From Streptomyces sp. CC228A (lineage in GTDB: Bacteria; Actinomycetota; Actinomycetes; Streptomycetales; Streptomycetaceae): a DNA stretch of 64,000 nucleotides. The stretch spans positions 434,001 to 498,000 of the forward strand of contig NZ_JAJPUI010000002.1 of the NCBI RefSeq assembly GCF_021390935.1, in the 5' to 3' direction. Below are positions 16,687 through 25,877 of this stretch, piece after piece (the first letter of the stretch is position 1; each line of letters opens with the position of its first letter). The position numbers and the translations under genes were made by a program. The notes under the pieces were generated by a model, which saw only the letters and a program-made list of their open reading frames with translations, ran no database searches and was not told the DNA's origin.

Positions 16687-18042
16687 TCAGAACCGGTCGA
16701 GCAGTTGCCCGTACACGCCGAACACCCCCACGGCCAGCGGGAACAGCGCCACCATGCCGATCGACTCGGCCAGGTCGCCCGTCCGCCGCAGCCGGACCCG
16801 CACGTGCTCGGGCGGCTGGACCGCCAGCACGAGCAGCGGCAGCGCCGCGGCCGCGCACAGCACGAGGAGCGGCCCGACGCCCCCGGTGTGCTCCATCCAC
16901 ACCGCCACGAGCCGGACGACGACGGCTCCCCCGGCGGCGGACAGCGCGGCGACCTCCGCCACCAGGGGGAAGGCGCGGGCCCGCGACAGCAGGACCACCG
17001 CCACCACCGCAGCGAGGGCCGTGCTCCACGCGGAAGGCCGGCCACCCAGCGTCAGCAGCCAGGCGGCCGCCGCGGCGGAGACCGCGGTGACAACCGTCGC
17101 CAGCACGAGCCCCCGGTGGGTGGCGGCCAGGGCGTTGTGCACCTCGTGGCGGCTCACGGACGCGCCGCCGGACCGGCGGTCGTCGAGCGCGGCCAGCCCG
17201 GACGCCATCAGGGCGAGCCGGGGCAGCAGCCCGAGCAGCACGAGGGAGCACACGGCCATCACGGCACCGAGCCGGGGCAGTTCGGGCTGGACGGCGGCGA
17301 CGGCCTCCCACCCGGCGGCGGTCACGGCCATGGCCGCCGCGCCGACGAGTCCGCCGCGGCCGAGCGGCGAGAAGAGGCCGAGCGCCGCGAGGGTCGCGGT
17401 CAACGCCGCGGCGACCGCGGCGAGCCGCAGCAGACCGGGCCAGGCGTACGCGTCGGCCGCGGTCCAGGCCGCGAGCGTGCCGAGAGTGCCGGACACCAGC
17501 AGCAGGGCCGTCGCCAGGCCCCGGTTTCCGCCCCCGATGCGGCTGACGAGCGCGCCGGCCGCCAGCAGGACCGCCATGGCCGCCGCGAGCACTCCCGCCA
17601 GCGCGTCGAGGGGGACCTCGCGCCGGGCGAGGACCGCGGCCGTCACCGCGAACACCACGGACGCCGCCCCGGCACCGACGCGGCGCGCGGCCGGACGCCA
17701 CCGCCACGCCTGGACGTCGAGATCGTCCGCCACCTGGTCGGTGACGTCGTGCACCACGGGAGCGGGAGGCGCGGAGTGGGTCCGGACGAGCCGCAGGACG
17801 GCGCCGTCGGCGATGGCCGCCGAGGCCAGCGTGGTCTCGTGCGGCAGGGCGGAACCGTCCACGGTGACGAGTTGACGGGTCATCGGGCGGGAGGCGGCCC
17901 GGTCGTCGAGCAACCGGAGGATGTCCGGCAGCAGTTGCCCGATCGGGGTGTCCGAGGGCAGGACGAGATCGGCGCGGCGCCGCTCCCCGACCAGGGTCAC
18001 CCGGCTCAGTGGGGCCCGGGACGTCGTTGCTGTGCTCACCAC
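16687..18042 (-). CDS. eccD: EccD, type VII secretion integral membrane protein
   Basis: The protein has 451 residues. The N-terminal 100 residues form a YukD/ubiquitin-like domain (RVTLVGERRRADLVLPSD, TPIGQLLPDILRLLDD). A row of about eleven hydrophobic helices follows (VVFAVTAAVLA, GVLAAAMAVLLAAGALV, LLRLAAVAAALTATLAALGL and more), ending SIGMVALFPLAVGVFGVY. This matches EccD in order and size. GTG 18042 is the longest start; the next codon is also GTG. EccD forms the membrane pore part of the ESX machine. It is followed after 56 bases by the ATPase gene. Confidence 0.9.
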   Translation of the reverse strand: MVSTATTSRAPLSRVTLVGERRRADLVLPSDTPIGQLLPDILRLLDDRAASRPMTRQLVTVDGSALPHETTLASAAIADGAVLRLVRTHSAPPAPVVHDVTDQVADDLDVQAWRWRPAARRVGAGAASVVFAVTAAVLARREVPLDALAGVLAAAMAVLLAAGALVSRIGGGNRGLATALLLVSGTLGTLAAWTAADAYAWPGLLRLAAVAAALTATLAALGLFSPLGRGGLVGAAAMAVTAAGWEAVAAVQPELPRLGAVMAVCSLVLLGLLPRLALMASGLAALDDRRSGGASVSRHEVHNALAATHRGLVLATVVTAVSAAAAAWLLTLGGRPSAWSTALAAVVAVVLLSRARAFPLVAEVAALSAAGGAVVVRLVAVWMEHTGGVGPLLVLCAAAALPLLVLAVQPPEHVRVRLRRTGDLAESIGMVALFPLAVGVFGVYGQLLDRF

Positions 18043-18170
18043 TTGGCGGAACCTATCATCACGGCTTCGGCTGCCTTCGGGATCGATGGGGCGTCACGGC
18101 AAGGCCGTTGCGGGCGGTCTCCCCGCCGGCGGACTCCGCCTGCCGAGGAGCGCCCGCAGGACCGTATCGG

Positions 18171-18452
18171 CTACGGAGCAGCCGAAGGGCTCGGCGTCTC
18201 GTAGGGCTGCTCCAGGCGGAGCCGCTGCTGCTCCTCCTCCGCCTTCTGCTTCGCCAGCGTGTGCTGGAGGAAGGACCAGCCGACGCAGCCCGCGCACAGC
18301 ACGGCGGCGATGGCGATACCGGCGAAGACCTTGCCCAGCCGCTCGTCGGCCGTACGCAGGGCCCGCTGCGCTCCGAACAGCAGGGCGTCCCGCATCCGGC
18401 GCCGCCGTACGGCCACCGACTCCAGCAGCTGGCTGTCGTAGTCCCGTGCCAT
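18171..18452 (-). CDS. Small single-pass membrane protein at the head of the T7SS block
   Basis: From ATG 18452 the protein has 93 residues; ATG 18494 is an alternative that adds 14. MARDYDSQLLESVAVRRRRM and RDALLFGAQRALRTADERLG precede one transmembrane segment (VFAGIAIAAVLCAGCVGWSF) and a charged cytoplasmic or external helix (LAKQKAEEEQQRLRLEQ). Proteins like this sit beside eccD in Streptomyces. The function is unknown; its conserved position suggests a structural or assembly role. It is the first gene of the minus-strand T7SS run. Confidence 0.7.
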   Translation of the reverse strand: MARDYDSQLLESVAVRRRRMRDALLFGAQRALRTADERLGKVFAGIAIAAVLCAGCVGWSFLQHTLAKQKAEEEQQRLRLEQPYETPSPSAAP

Positions 18453-18669
18453 CTCCGGCTCACCGCCTCCCCCGTGGTTCGCTCGCGCAACCATAGCCGG
18501 GGACCGGCGGGCCCTCCACGCCCCGGGCCCTCCACGCCCCGGGGCCGCCGTCCGCGGGGTCCGGGCGTCCGGGACGGCAGCGGGCGCGCCCCTCCCTCGG
18601 CGGGCGCGGGAGGGGTCGCTGCGTCGCCCGGCCCACAGCCCTCCCGGCGGGCGCCGTCCCACTCGCCGT

Positions 18670-19821
18670 TCAGGCCGAGCGCTTGCGGGCCGCACCCCGC
18701 CCCGCGGTGGCCTTCTTCGCCACCGTCTTCTTCGCCGCCGTCTTGGCGGCCGCCGTCTTCTTCGCTGCCGTCTTGTCGGCCGCTGCCGTCTTTGCGGCCG
18801 CCGCCTTCTTCACCGCCGCCTTGTCGGCCGCCGCCCCCTCCTTGGTTTTCGACGCCGGTGCCGACGCCGTCTTGGACGCGGCCTTCCGGGCCCGGCCCCC
18901 CGGCGCCTCGGCGGTGGCCGACTTCCTGCCGCCCGCCGCCTTGGGCGCGGCCGGGGCGCGCGGGGGCGTCCTGCGGGAGCGGGAGGGCAGGTCCGTGACC
19001 GACGCCTCGGCTGCCCGCGCAACCTCCTCCCCTGCCGCCTCCTCGCCGCGGGCCTCGCGGGCCGCGCGGACGCTGCTCTCCAGCGCCGCCATCAAGTCGA
19101 TGACCTGGGCGCCGCGTTCGGGGCCCGGCTCCGGGGGCGCCACCGCCCCCTCCGCCTTCGCGGCGATCAGCTCCTCCACCGCCGTCCGGTAGTCGTCGTG
19201 CAGTTCCCCGATGTCGACGGAGCCGAGCGTGTCCATCAGGGCGTCCGCCAGGTCCAGTTCGGCGTCGCGGACGGTGACGGGCGTCTCGGGTGCCACACCC
19301 TCGGGGCGGCGGATCTCGTCCGGCCAGAGCAGCCCGTGCATGGCGATCACGTCGTCCACGACCCGCAGCATCCCCAGGCGCTCCCGGCCGCGCAGCGCGT
19401 ACTTGGCGATCGCGACGCGGTCGCTGCGCTTGAGCGCCTCGCGCAGCAGTGTGTACGGCTTCGCTGCGGGGACGCCGTTCGCCTGCAGGTAGTAGGCGGC
19501 GTCCATCTGGAGCGGGTCGATCTGGGAGGCCGGTACGAAGGCGACGATCTCGATCGTCTTGGCGGTGGGCAGCGGCAGCGCGGCCAGGTCCTCGTCGGTG
19601 ATCGGGATCATGGTGCCGTCGGCCTCTTCGTACGCCTTGCCGATCTCGGCCGCCGTCACCTCTTGCCCGTCGAGTTCGCACACCTTGCGGTAGCGGATCC
19701 GCCCGCCGTCCTCGGTGTGGATCTGGCGGAAGGAGATCGACCGGTTCTCGGTCGCGTTCACCAGCTTGATGGGGATGCTGACCAGCCCGAAGGAGATAGC
19801 GCCGTTCCATATGGATCGCAC
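18670..19821 (-). CDS. ku: Ku protein, non-homologous end joining
   Basis: The GTG start at 19821 gives MRSIWNGAISFGLVSIPIKL, the classic bacterial Ku N-terminus, and 383 residues. The Ku core (about 1-255) forms the homodimeric ring that binds DNA ends and recruits LigD. Residues about 300-383 form a Lys/Ala-rich tail of AAK/TAAK repeats like histone H1, as in other Streptomyces and mycobacterial Ku proteins, which adds DNA binding. It is divergent from the LigD polymerase gene with a 41-bp gap. Confidence 0.95.
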   Translation of the reverse strand: MRSIWNGAISFGLVSIPIKLVNATENRSISFRQIHTEDGGRIRYRKVCELDGQEVTAAEIGKAYEEADGTMIPITDEDLAALPLPTAKTIEIVAFVPASQIDPLQMDAAYYLQANGVPAAKPYTLLREALKRSDRVAIAKYALRGRERLGMLRVVDDVIAMHGLLWPDEIRRPEGVAPETPVTVRDAELDLADALMDTLGSVDIGELHDDYRTAVEELIAAKAEGAVAPPEPGPERGAQVIDLMAALESSVRAAREARGEEAAGEEVARAAEASVTDLPSRSRRTPPRAPAAPKAAGGRKSATAEAPGGRARKAASKTASAPASKTKEGAAADKAAVKKAAAAKTAAADKTAAKKTAAAKTAAKKTVAKKATAGRGAARKRSA

Positions 19822-19862
19822 GGTTCATCCCTTTCGTACCGGAATCGTGGGATTCTCATCGT

Positions 19863-20753
19863 ATGACGCCGATCACGGAGGTGGAGGGGCGGCGGATCGC
19901 CCTCAGCAACCTGGACAAGGTCATCCATCCGGCGACCGGGACGACGAAGGGGGAGATCCTGCACTACTACGCGGTCGTCGCGGACCTGCTCCTCCCCCAT
20001 CTGCGTGACCGCCCGCTGTCCTTCCTCCGCTACCCGGACGGGCCCGAGGGGCAGCTGTTCTTCACCAAGAACCCGCCGCTCGGCACCCCCGACTGGGTGA
20101 CCACCGCGCCCGTTCCCCGCTCCGACGAGCCGGGCGCCCGCCAGGTCGTGGTCGACGGCCTGGCATCCCTGATGTGGGCGGCGAACCTCGTGGTGGAGTT
20201 CCACACCCACCAGTGGCGGGCCGGCGCCCCGGGCGTCGCCGACCGCATCGTCTTCGACCTCGACCCCGGCGCTCCCGCGACGGTCGTCGACTGCTGCCGG
20301 GTCGCCCTGTGGCTGCGCGACCGGCTCGCGGCGGACGGGCTCACCGCCTATGCCAAGACCTCCGGCGCGAAGGGGCTGCACCTGTACGCGGGGATCAGGC
20401 CCACGCCGTCGGACGTGGTGTCCGCGTACGCGAAGCGGCTCGCCGTGGAGGCGGAAGCGGAACTGCCCCGGCTGGTCGTGCACCGGATGGCGAAGGCCCT
20501 GCGGCCCGGCAGGGTCTTCGTGGACCACAGCCAGAACGCCGCCGCGAAGACCACCGCCGCGCCCTACACCCTGCGGGCGCGGGCGCGGCCCGCCGTGTCG
20601 GCGCCGGTGACGTGGGAAGAGGTGGCGGCGTGCGGCCGCCCCGAGGAGCTGACGTTCCTGCTCGGCGACGTCGCCCCGCGCGCCGAGCGGTACGGGGACG
20701 TGCTGCGGCCCCTGGTCGACGGCGCCGGCGCGGGGCCGGTCCCGGAGGGCTGA
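19863..20753 (+). CDS. ligD: LigD-type DNA polymerase/primase domain protein
   Basis: This 296-residue stand-alone polymerase domain belongs to the archaeo-eukaryotic primase superfamily. The catalytic aspartates lie in VFDLDPGAP, and TSGAKGLHLYAG is the nucleotide-binding motif. FFTKNPPLGTPDWV and LLGDVAPRAERYGDVL are typical of LigD-Pol. It fills gaps and adds (ribo)nucleotides at broken ends during end joining with Ku. The start ATG 19863 has a weak ribosome site. In many Streptomyces, as here, the polymerase and ligase activities are separate proteins. It converges with the ligase gene, stop to stop 12 bp apart. Confidence 0.92.
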   Translation: MTPITEVEGRRIALSNLDKVIHPATGTTKGEILHYYAVVADLLLPHLRDRPLSFLRYPDGPEGQLFFTKNPPLGTPDWVTTAPVPRSDEPGARQVVVDGLASLMWAANLVVEFHTHQWRAGAPGVADRIVFDLDPGAPATVVDCCRVALWLRDRLAADGLTAYAKTSGAKGLHLYAGIRPTPSDVVSAYAKRLAVEAEAELPRLVVHRMAKALRPGRVFVDHSQNAAAKTTAAPYTLRARARPAVSAPVTWEEVAACGRPEELTFLLGDVAPRAERYGDVLRPLVDGAGAGPVPEG

Positions 20754-20765
20754 GGGCCCCGGGCG

Positions 20766-21745
20766 TCAGTCCAGGTACGCGGAGGACTCCTCGGGGGACA
20801 GGTCCGGGCGCAGCCTGAGCCAGGACGGCTGGCGCAGCAGCCCGCCCCTGGTGCGCGTGGCGTAGCGGACCTCGCCCACCAGCCGGGGCCGTACCCAGTG
20901 GGCCGTCGCGGCGACCGGCGGCGCCTGGGCGAACGGGCACGCGGGCGTCTCCGAGGCGTGGAGCAGGCGGGCCAGCTCGGCGCGCTCCCGCTCGCTCCAG
21001 CCCGTGCCGACGGCGCCGACGTAGCGGAGGTCCCCGCCGGGCCGCTCGTACTGGCCCATGAGCACCGAGCCGGGCAGACCGGTGAGCCGTCCCGCGCCGG
21101 GCAGCCAGCCGCCGACGACGACGTCGGCGGTCCGCATGTTGCGGATCTTGATCCAGTCGCGGGAGCGCGCACCGGGTGCGTAACGGGAGGCGAGCCTCTT
21201 GCAGAGGAGGCCCTCAAGGCCGTGCTCCCGGGTGGCGCGCAGCGCCTGCGCGCCGTGGCCGACGAGCGCGGCGGGCGTGGACCAGGCGGGGCCGGCCAGG
21301 CCCAGGGCTTCCAGCTCCTGCCGCCGCTCGGTCCAGGGCAGGCCGGTGAGCAGGCGGCCCCGCAGGTGGAGGACGTCGAACAGCACCGCGTGGACGGGCG
21401 CGCGGGCGGCCAGCCGGCGGGCGCGTTCCGGGAGGCCGCGAGCCCCATGCGGGGCTGGAGCCGGGCGAAGTCGCTGCGGCCCGCCTCGTCCGGCATCACG
21501 ATCTCCCCGTCGAGGACGGCCGCGAGCCCGGCGGGCAGCGCACCGGCCAGGGGCCGCAGCTCCGGGTAGGCGGCGGTGATGTCCTCACCGGACCGGGAGC
21601 GCAGGGCGAGGGTGCCGTCACCGGGGAGGTAGAACACCGCCCGCTGGCCGTCCTGCTTCGTCTCGTAGGCCCACTCGGCGTCCTGGGCGGCGGGCGGGAG
21701 GGTGCCGGGGGTGGCGAGCATGGGGGCGATACGGGGCAGGTCCAC
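20766..21745 (-). CDS. ATP-dependent DNA ligase (LigD ligase domain), frame broken once
   Basis: ATG 21745 opens MDLPRIAPMLATPGTLPP. Motif I ETKQDGQRAVF holds the adenylated lysine (KQDG). VLDGEIVMPD is motif III. Frame one ends usefully at QPRMGLA near 21440, and frame two continues ERARRLAARAPVHAVLFDVL, GLLCKRL (motif IV), DWIKIRN (motif V) and the OB-fold. One missing base near 21434-21438 (GGG read as GG) explains the break, and the restored length is 326 residues. It seals double-strand breaks with Ku. Either the gene is dead or the base is a sequencing error. Confidence 0.85.
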
Positions 21746-22442
21746 GGGGTCAGTCCTGACCCCGCGTCCTCTCCGTCAGTCCCGCCGGGCCCGCGATTCA
21801 CCCGCGCCCGCCCCGGTACGGGCGCCGCACGGCGGCGGAGCGCGGAGCGGGGGTCGGGTCGCGGGACAGCGGACTGCGGGGCGCGGCGCGCCGGACGGGG
21901 CCGACCTGCGGGCGCGCGGTGCGGCGGGCGGGGCGCGGAAGGGGGCAGGTGCACTGGGGTACGGGGCGTGGCCACGGCGCGGGCCGTGGAGCGGGGGCAG
22001 GGCACGGAGTGCGGGTGAGGGGCAGGGCACAGGGTGCGGGGCGAGAAGCAGGGCGTGGCCGCCGCGGCGCGGGCCGTGGAACGGGGCGCGGTGCGCGGAA
22101 GGGGGGCGGGGCGCGGGGGTGCGGGACGTGGCCGCGGCGCGGGCCATGGCGCGGAAGGGGGACGGGGCACAGGGTGCGGGGCGAGGAGCAGGGCGTGGCC
22201 GCCGCGGCGCGGGCCGTGGAGCGGGGGCGGGGACACGCCCGGGACGGCAGGGCGGCGGGGCCGGGGCTCGGCCGGGGAATGGGGCCGGGGGCCGGTCGGG
22301 GGAGGCGCTCGGAGATGTGGTCGGAGATGTGGCCGGAGATGTGGCCGAGGCGTGTCCCAGGCGTGTCCGATTGCCGGGGCATCGGCGTCCCCGGTGTGGT
22401 GCACTATTGCCCCCAAGTGCAGTGTTCACGGGGAGGGAAGGC
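21746..22442. repeat. GC-rich spacer with long direct repeat
   Basis: No gene is supported in this 697-bp gap. It is strongly G-biased on the plus strand. A 56-bp direct repeat occurs at 22025-22080 and 22165-22220 with one mismatch (gcgagaagca versus gcgaggagca), offset 140 bp, and shorter pieces recur between. An 11-bp unit GGAGATGTGGC-like recurs at 22311-22350. All frames stay open because of composition only. Confidence 0.6.
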
Positions 22443-24847
22443 ATGTTCACGGGGATCGACGAGGTCGACTGGGCCTCGCTGGGTCATGCCTACGGCCCGG
22501 CCGACGACGTGCCTGCGCTGCTGCGCGGGCTCGCCTCCGCGGATCCGGCGGAGCGCGAGCAGGCCCTCGACGGGATGTACGGCACCGTCCACCACCAGGG
22601 CGACGTGTACGACTCCACGCTGGCCTGCATCCCGTTCCTGCTGGAGCTCGTCGCCTGCCCGGAGGTCCAGGACCGCGGCTGCGTCGTGGAGTTGCTCGCC
22701 AGCATCGGCGGCATCGACCTGTCGGGCGACGACGAGATGCAGGAACTCGACCCGGACTGCGAGGAGTTCGAGGACGCCGCGAACTACGCGATGGCCGCGG
22801 CGGCGGTGGCCGCGGGCGCCGACGTCTTCCTGGGGCTGGTCGGCGACGAGGACCGCGAGGTGCGGCTGGCCGCGCCGGGCGCGCTCGCCTCGCTGCACGG
22901 CGACCCGGCGCGCGTCCTGGACCTGCTGCGGGAGCGGCTGACGGTCGAGCTGGACCCGGAGGTGCGGCTCGCGCTGGTCGAGGCGGTGGGGCGGATCGCG
23001 CTGCGGTACGAGTCGCTGCGCGGGGAGACCGCGGGCTGGCTGGGCTGGCTGTCCGGCGCGGCCCAGGACCCGGCGCTGCGGCTGGCGGCGCTGGCCCAGT
23101 TGGCCCGGTGCGCACCCGCGCTGCTGCCCCGGGACGTGGCGGTGACGGTCATCGGGCTGCTGGCGGAGCTGCGGCAGCTGCCGGAGGGCGCGCACCAGGG
23201 CGGATGCGGACCGTCCTGCGCGGGCGGCGCGGCCGGGGCGTGCCCGGCGGGAGTGGACGGCCCCGGAGCGGGCGCCGGCGCGGCGGGGGGCGCCGGCGGG
23301 GCGGCCGGGGGCGGTACGGCGGGGAGCGGTGGTACGGCTGGGGCGGGTGGTTCCGTTATGCCGTCCGGGTTCGGCAGCGCAACCCTTGCGGGGTACAACG
23401 CCTCCGCGACCCCGTGGGATTCGGCCAACTCGCGAACCGCGCCCGGCGTACGGGAACCGATCGCTCCGGTCAGCGCGCCGGAAGCCGCCGGGGACCTGCG
23501 GCCCGCGGCGCCCACCCTTGTCGGGCAGCTCCGGGAGCTGCGCGAGGAGCAGCGTGCGGGACGGGGCACGGCCTGGGCCGACGACCTGCTGCGGACCCTG
23601 CACGGCGCCCTCGACGACCGGGTCGACGACCGCATCGCGCTGATCACCGCCCAGCTCCGCAGCCCCGACACCGCGCAGCGGACCGACGCGGTGTGGATGT
23701 GCGGCAGCCTGGTCCGCACCTGGCGGGGCGGCTACGGCGAGGTGGTGCGGCTGGTCGGGGCGCAGCTCGACACCCCGGACCCGCGGCTGCGGGCGGCGGC
23801 CGCGAGCTGGCTGGAGGACCTGTTCGCCCTGGCGGCGCCGGCCGCCGACGCGCTGGCCGCGCGGGTCGGGGCGGAGCCCGCACCGTGGGTTCCGGAGTGG
23901 GAGGGCGGCCGTCCCGGTGCGGCGCGGGCCCTGCTGGCGCTGACCCGGGCGGGCGACGCCCGTGCGGTGCCGGCGCTGGCCCGGGCCCTGGAGGAGCCGG
24001 AGCCGCACGGCAGGCTGCTGTACGCGATCCCGCACCTGGAGGAGGGGGCGCGCCGCTGGCGCCTGCGCTGCGCCGCCGGCTGGGGGCGCTGCCGCTGGAC
24101 GACGACCTGGGCGAGCGGTGCGGTCCGCTGCTGCTGGCGCTGGCGCGGCTGCGGGCCGTGGAGGCGCTGCCCGAGGTGCTGCGGGTGCTGCGGGGCGCGC
24201 CGGTGTTCCGCCGGGAGTGGGTGCTGGAGTCGGCGCTGCGGGCGCTGGCGTCGTTCGGGCCGGCGGCGCGGGAGGCGGCGCCCGACCTGCGCAGGCTGCT
24301 GGACGACCCGTCGGCGGGGATGGCCGCCGCTGCGGCCCGCGCCCTGTGGGCGGTGGAGGGCGGCGACGCCCGCGCGGTGCTGCCGAGGCTGCGGGCGCTG
24401 CTGCTGGCCGGGGACGCGCTCAGCCGGCGGTCGGCCGCCGGGGCCCTGGGCGCGTTCGGCGGCGCCGCGGCCGTGGCGGCGCCGGAGCTGCGGGCCTGCC
24501 TGACGGCGCGGGACGTGTGGCTCCGGGTGGACGCGGCGGTGGCGCTCGGCCGGGTGACGGGCGGCCTGGGCGAGGTGTCGCCGGTGCTGGCGGCGGCCTG
24601 GCGGGAGAACCGGCACACCCGGCTGCGGGTCGCCGAGTTCCTGGCGGAGCTGGGCCCGCTCGGGGCGGACGGGGAGGACGGGGCCGCCATGGTGCCGCTG
24701 CTGCGGGCAGAGCTGGCCCGTGCCCGCCGCCACAACGCCTCGGCGGGCCTCGTCGGCGGCAGCGACCACGACATCCACGACGACGAACGGCTCCTCGCCC
24801 TGTGCCGGCAGGCCCTGGGCCCGGACGGCGGCGACACCGCGCCCTGA
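22443..24847 (+). CDS. HEAT-repeat protein, frame broken once
   Basis: ATG 22443 follows GGGGAGGGAAGG. The protein is about 801 residues of alpha-solenoid repeats (DREVRLAAPGALASLHGDP, DPALRLAALAQLARCAPA, AREAAPDLRRLLDDPSAG, DVWLRVDAAVALGRVTGG). A Gly/Ala-rich insert lies at about 250-320. The frame changes near 24050-24056 by one missing base: IPHLEEGARR continues LAPALRRRLGALPLDDDLGE in the other frame. HEAT solenoids act as protein scaffolds; a specific role is not visible. It is monocistronic, and the next operon begins 229 bp downstream. Confidence 0.82.
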
Positions 24848-24878
24848 GCCGCTCCGGCGGCGCGCGCCCCGGCCCGTA

Positions 24879-24909
24879 CGCCGTGACAGGACGTGCGCCG
24901 TGACAGGAC
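24879..24909 (+). promoter_or_regulatory. Tandem 14-bp direct repeat upstream of lipoprotein/kinase operon
   Basis: CGCCGTGACAGGAC occurs at 24879-24892 and again at 24896-24909, a 17-bp step. It lies about 170 bp before the lipoprotein start. Two direct sites at such a step are typical of response-regulator binding. Function is inference. Confidence 0.35.
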
Positions 24910-25076
24910 CGCGGGGTGGGCTACGGCCCGCTGTTACACGGCCGCCGCACGGTCGCGACACGCCCCGCCTACGGTGTACGCGCTGCGGTGCGGGAGGAGC
25001 GGGCGAAGGGACGTCCGGCGCATAAGGTGTCGACACGGCCGCCGCCGCAGCCGTCGTCAGAAGCACCAGGAGCACC

Positions 25077-25877
25077 GTGACCCCGCACCGCCGCCGCCTG
25101 TCCGCGTACGCGGCCCGTCTGCTGCCGCTCGCGGCGGTCCCCTTCCTGCTGCTCCCGCTGGCGGCGGGGTGCGGTGACGCCGGGGGGCTGCAGAGCGCGG
25201 GCGCCACGCCCACGGCCGTGGGTCCGGTCCGGCTCTGGCCGGACCTGCCCCCGGTCACGGCGCCGCCGCACGACTACGGCGAGAACGACACCGAGGCCGT
25301 GCCGGGGATCGAGGTGCCGGGCGGGGACGTGCACCGGGTGGACCCGATCAGGGTGCTGCGGGCCGAGCTCGACGCGAACCCGGACACGTACACCGGGGCG
25401 GACGGCATGTACGAGGAGACCGCCGAGCGCATCCGGGCGTGCGCCGCCGAGCCCGGGGACTGCCCGGTCCTCAAGCCGTACTACCGCGACCTCACCGGCG
25501 ACGGGAAGGACGAACTCATCGTGGGCGTGCGCCTGCCGGAGCAGCTCGTGGCGGTGCGGTGCTACATGCCGGGGCCGGACGGCGGGCTGGTCCGCGTCAT
25601 GTCGACCGTGGACCAGATCGTCAGCGTGGAGCTGGCGGGCCGGGACCTCATCCTGCGCTCGGTGTCCGCGGGGATCCCCGGCTACGAGTACCGCACGGCC
25701 TGGTCGTGGGACGGGCAGCAGGGCACCATGCTGCCGGCCCGCGACGAGATCGTCCGGGTCAAACCCAGCCCTCCGGCGCAGGCGCCGCAGCCGGACGGCG
25801 GCTCCGCGAGCGGACCCGGCCCGGCGGCCCCGCCCGGGGGCGAACCCGAACCCGAGCCGCAGAGGAGCGCCCGGTGA
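25077..25877 (+). CDS. Lipoprotein with FG-GAP/VCBS-like calcium motif
   Basis: GTG 25077 follows AGGAG at five bases. The 266-residue protein has a signal peptide with lipobox LAAGC (lipidated Cys near residue 31). The centre has RDLTGDGKDELIVGVRLP, the DxTGDGxxD calcium-binding loop of VCBS/FG-GAP repeats. The C-terminus is Pro/Gly-rich. It overlaps the kinase start by GTGA, so the two are made together. I infer an extracellular partner that tunes the kinase, as CseA does for CseC in Streptomyces, although the sequence is not clearly CseA. Confidence 0.8.
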   Translation: MTPHRRRLSAYAARLLPLAAVPFLLLPLAAGCGDAGGLQSAGATPTAVGPVRLWPDLPPVTAPPHDYGENDTEAVPGIEVPGGDVHRVDPIRVLRAELDANPDTYTGADGMYEETAERIRACAAEPGDCPVLKPYYRDLTGDGKDELIVGVRLPEQLVAVRCYMPGPDGGLVRVMSTVDQIVSVELAGRDLILRSVSAGIPGYEYRTAWSWDGQQGTMLPARDEIVRVKPSPPAQAPQPDGGSASGPGPAAPPGGEPEPEPQRSAR

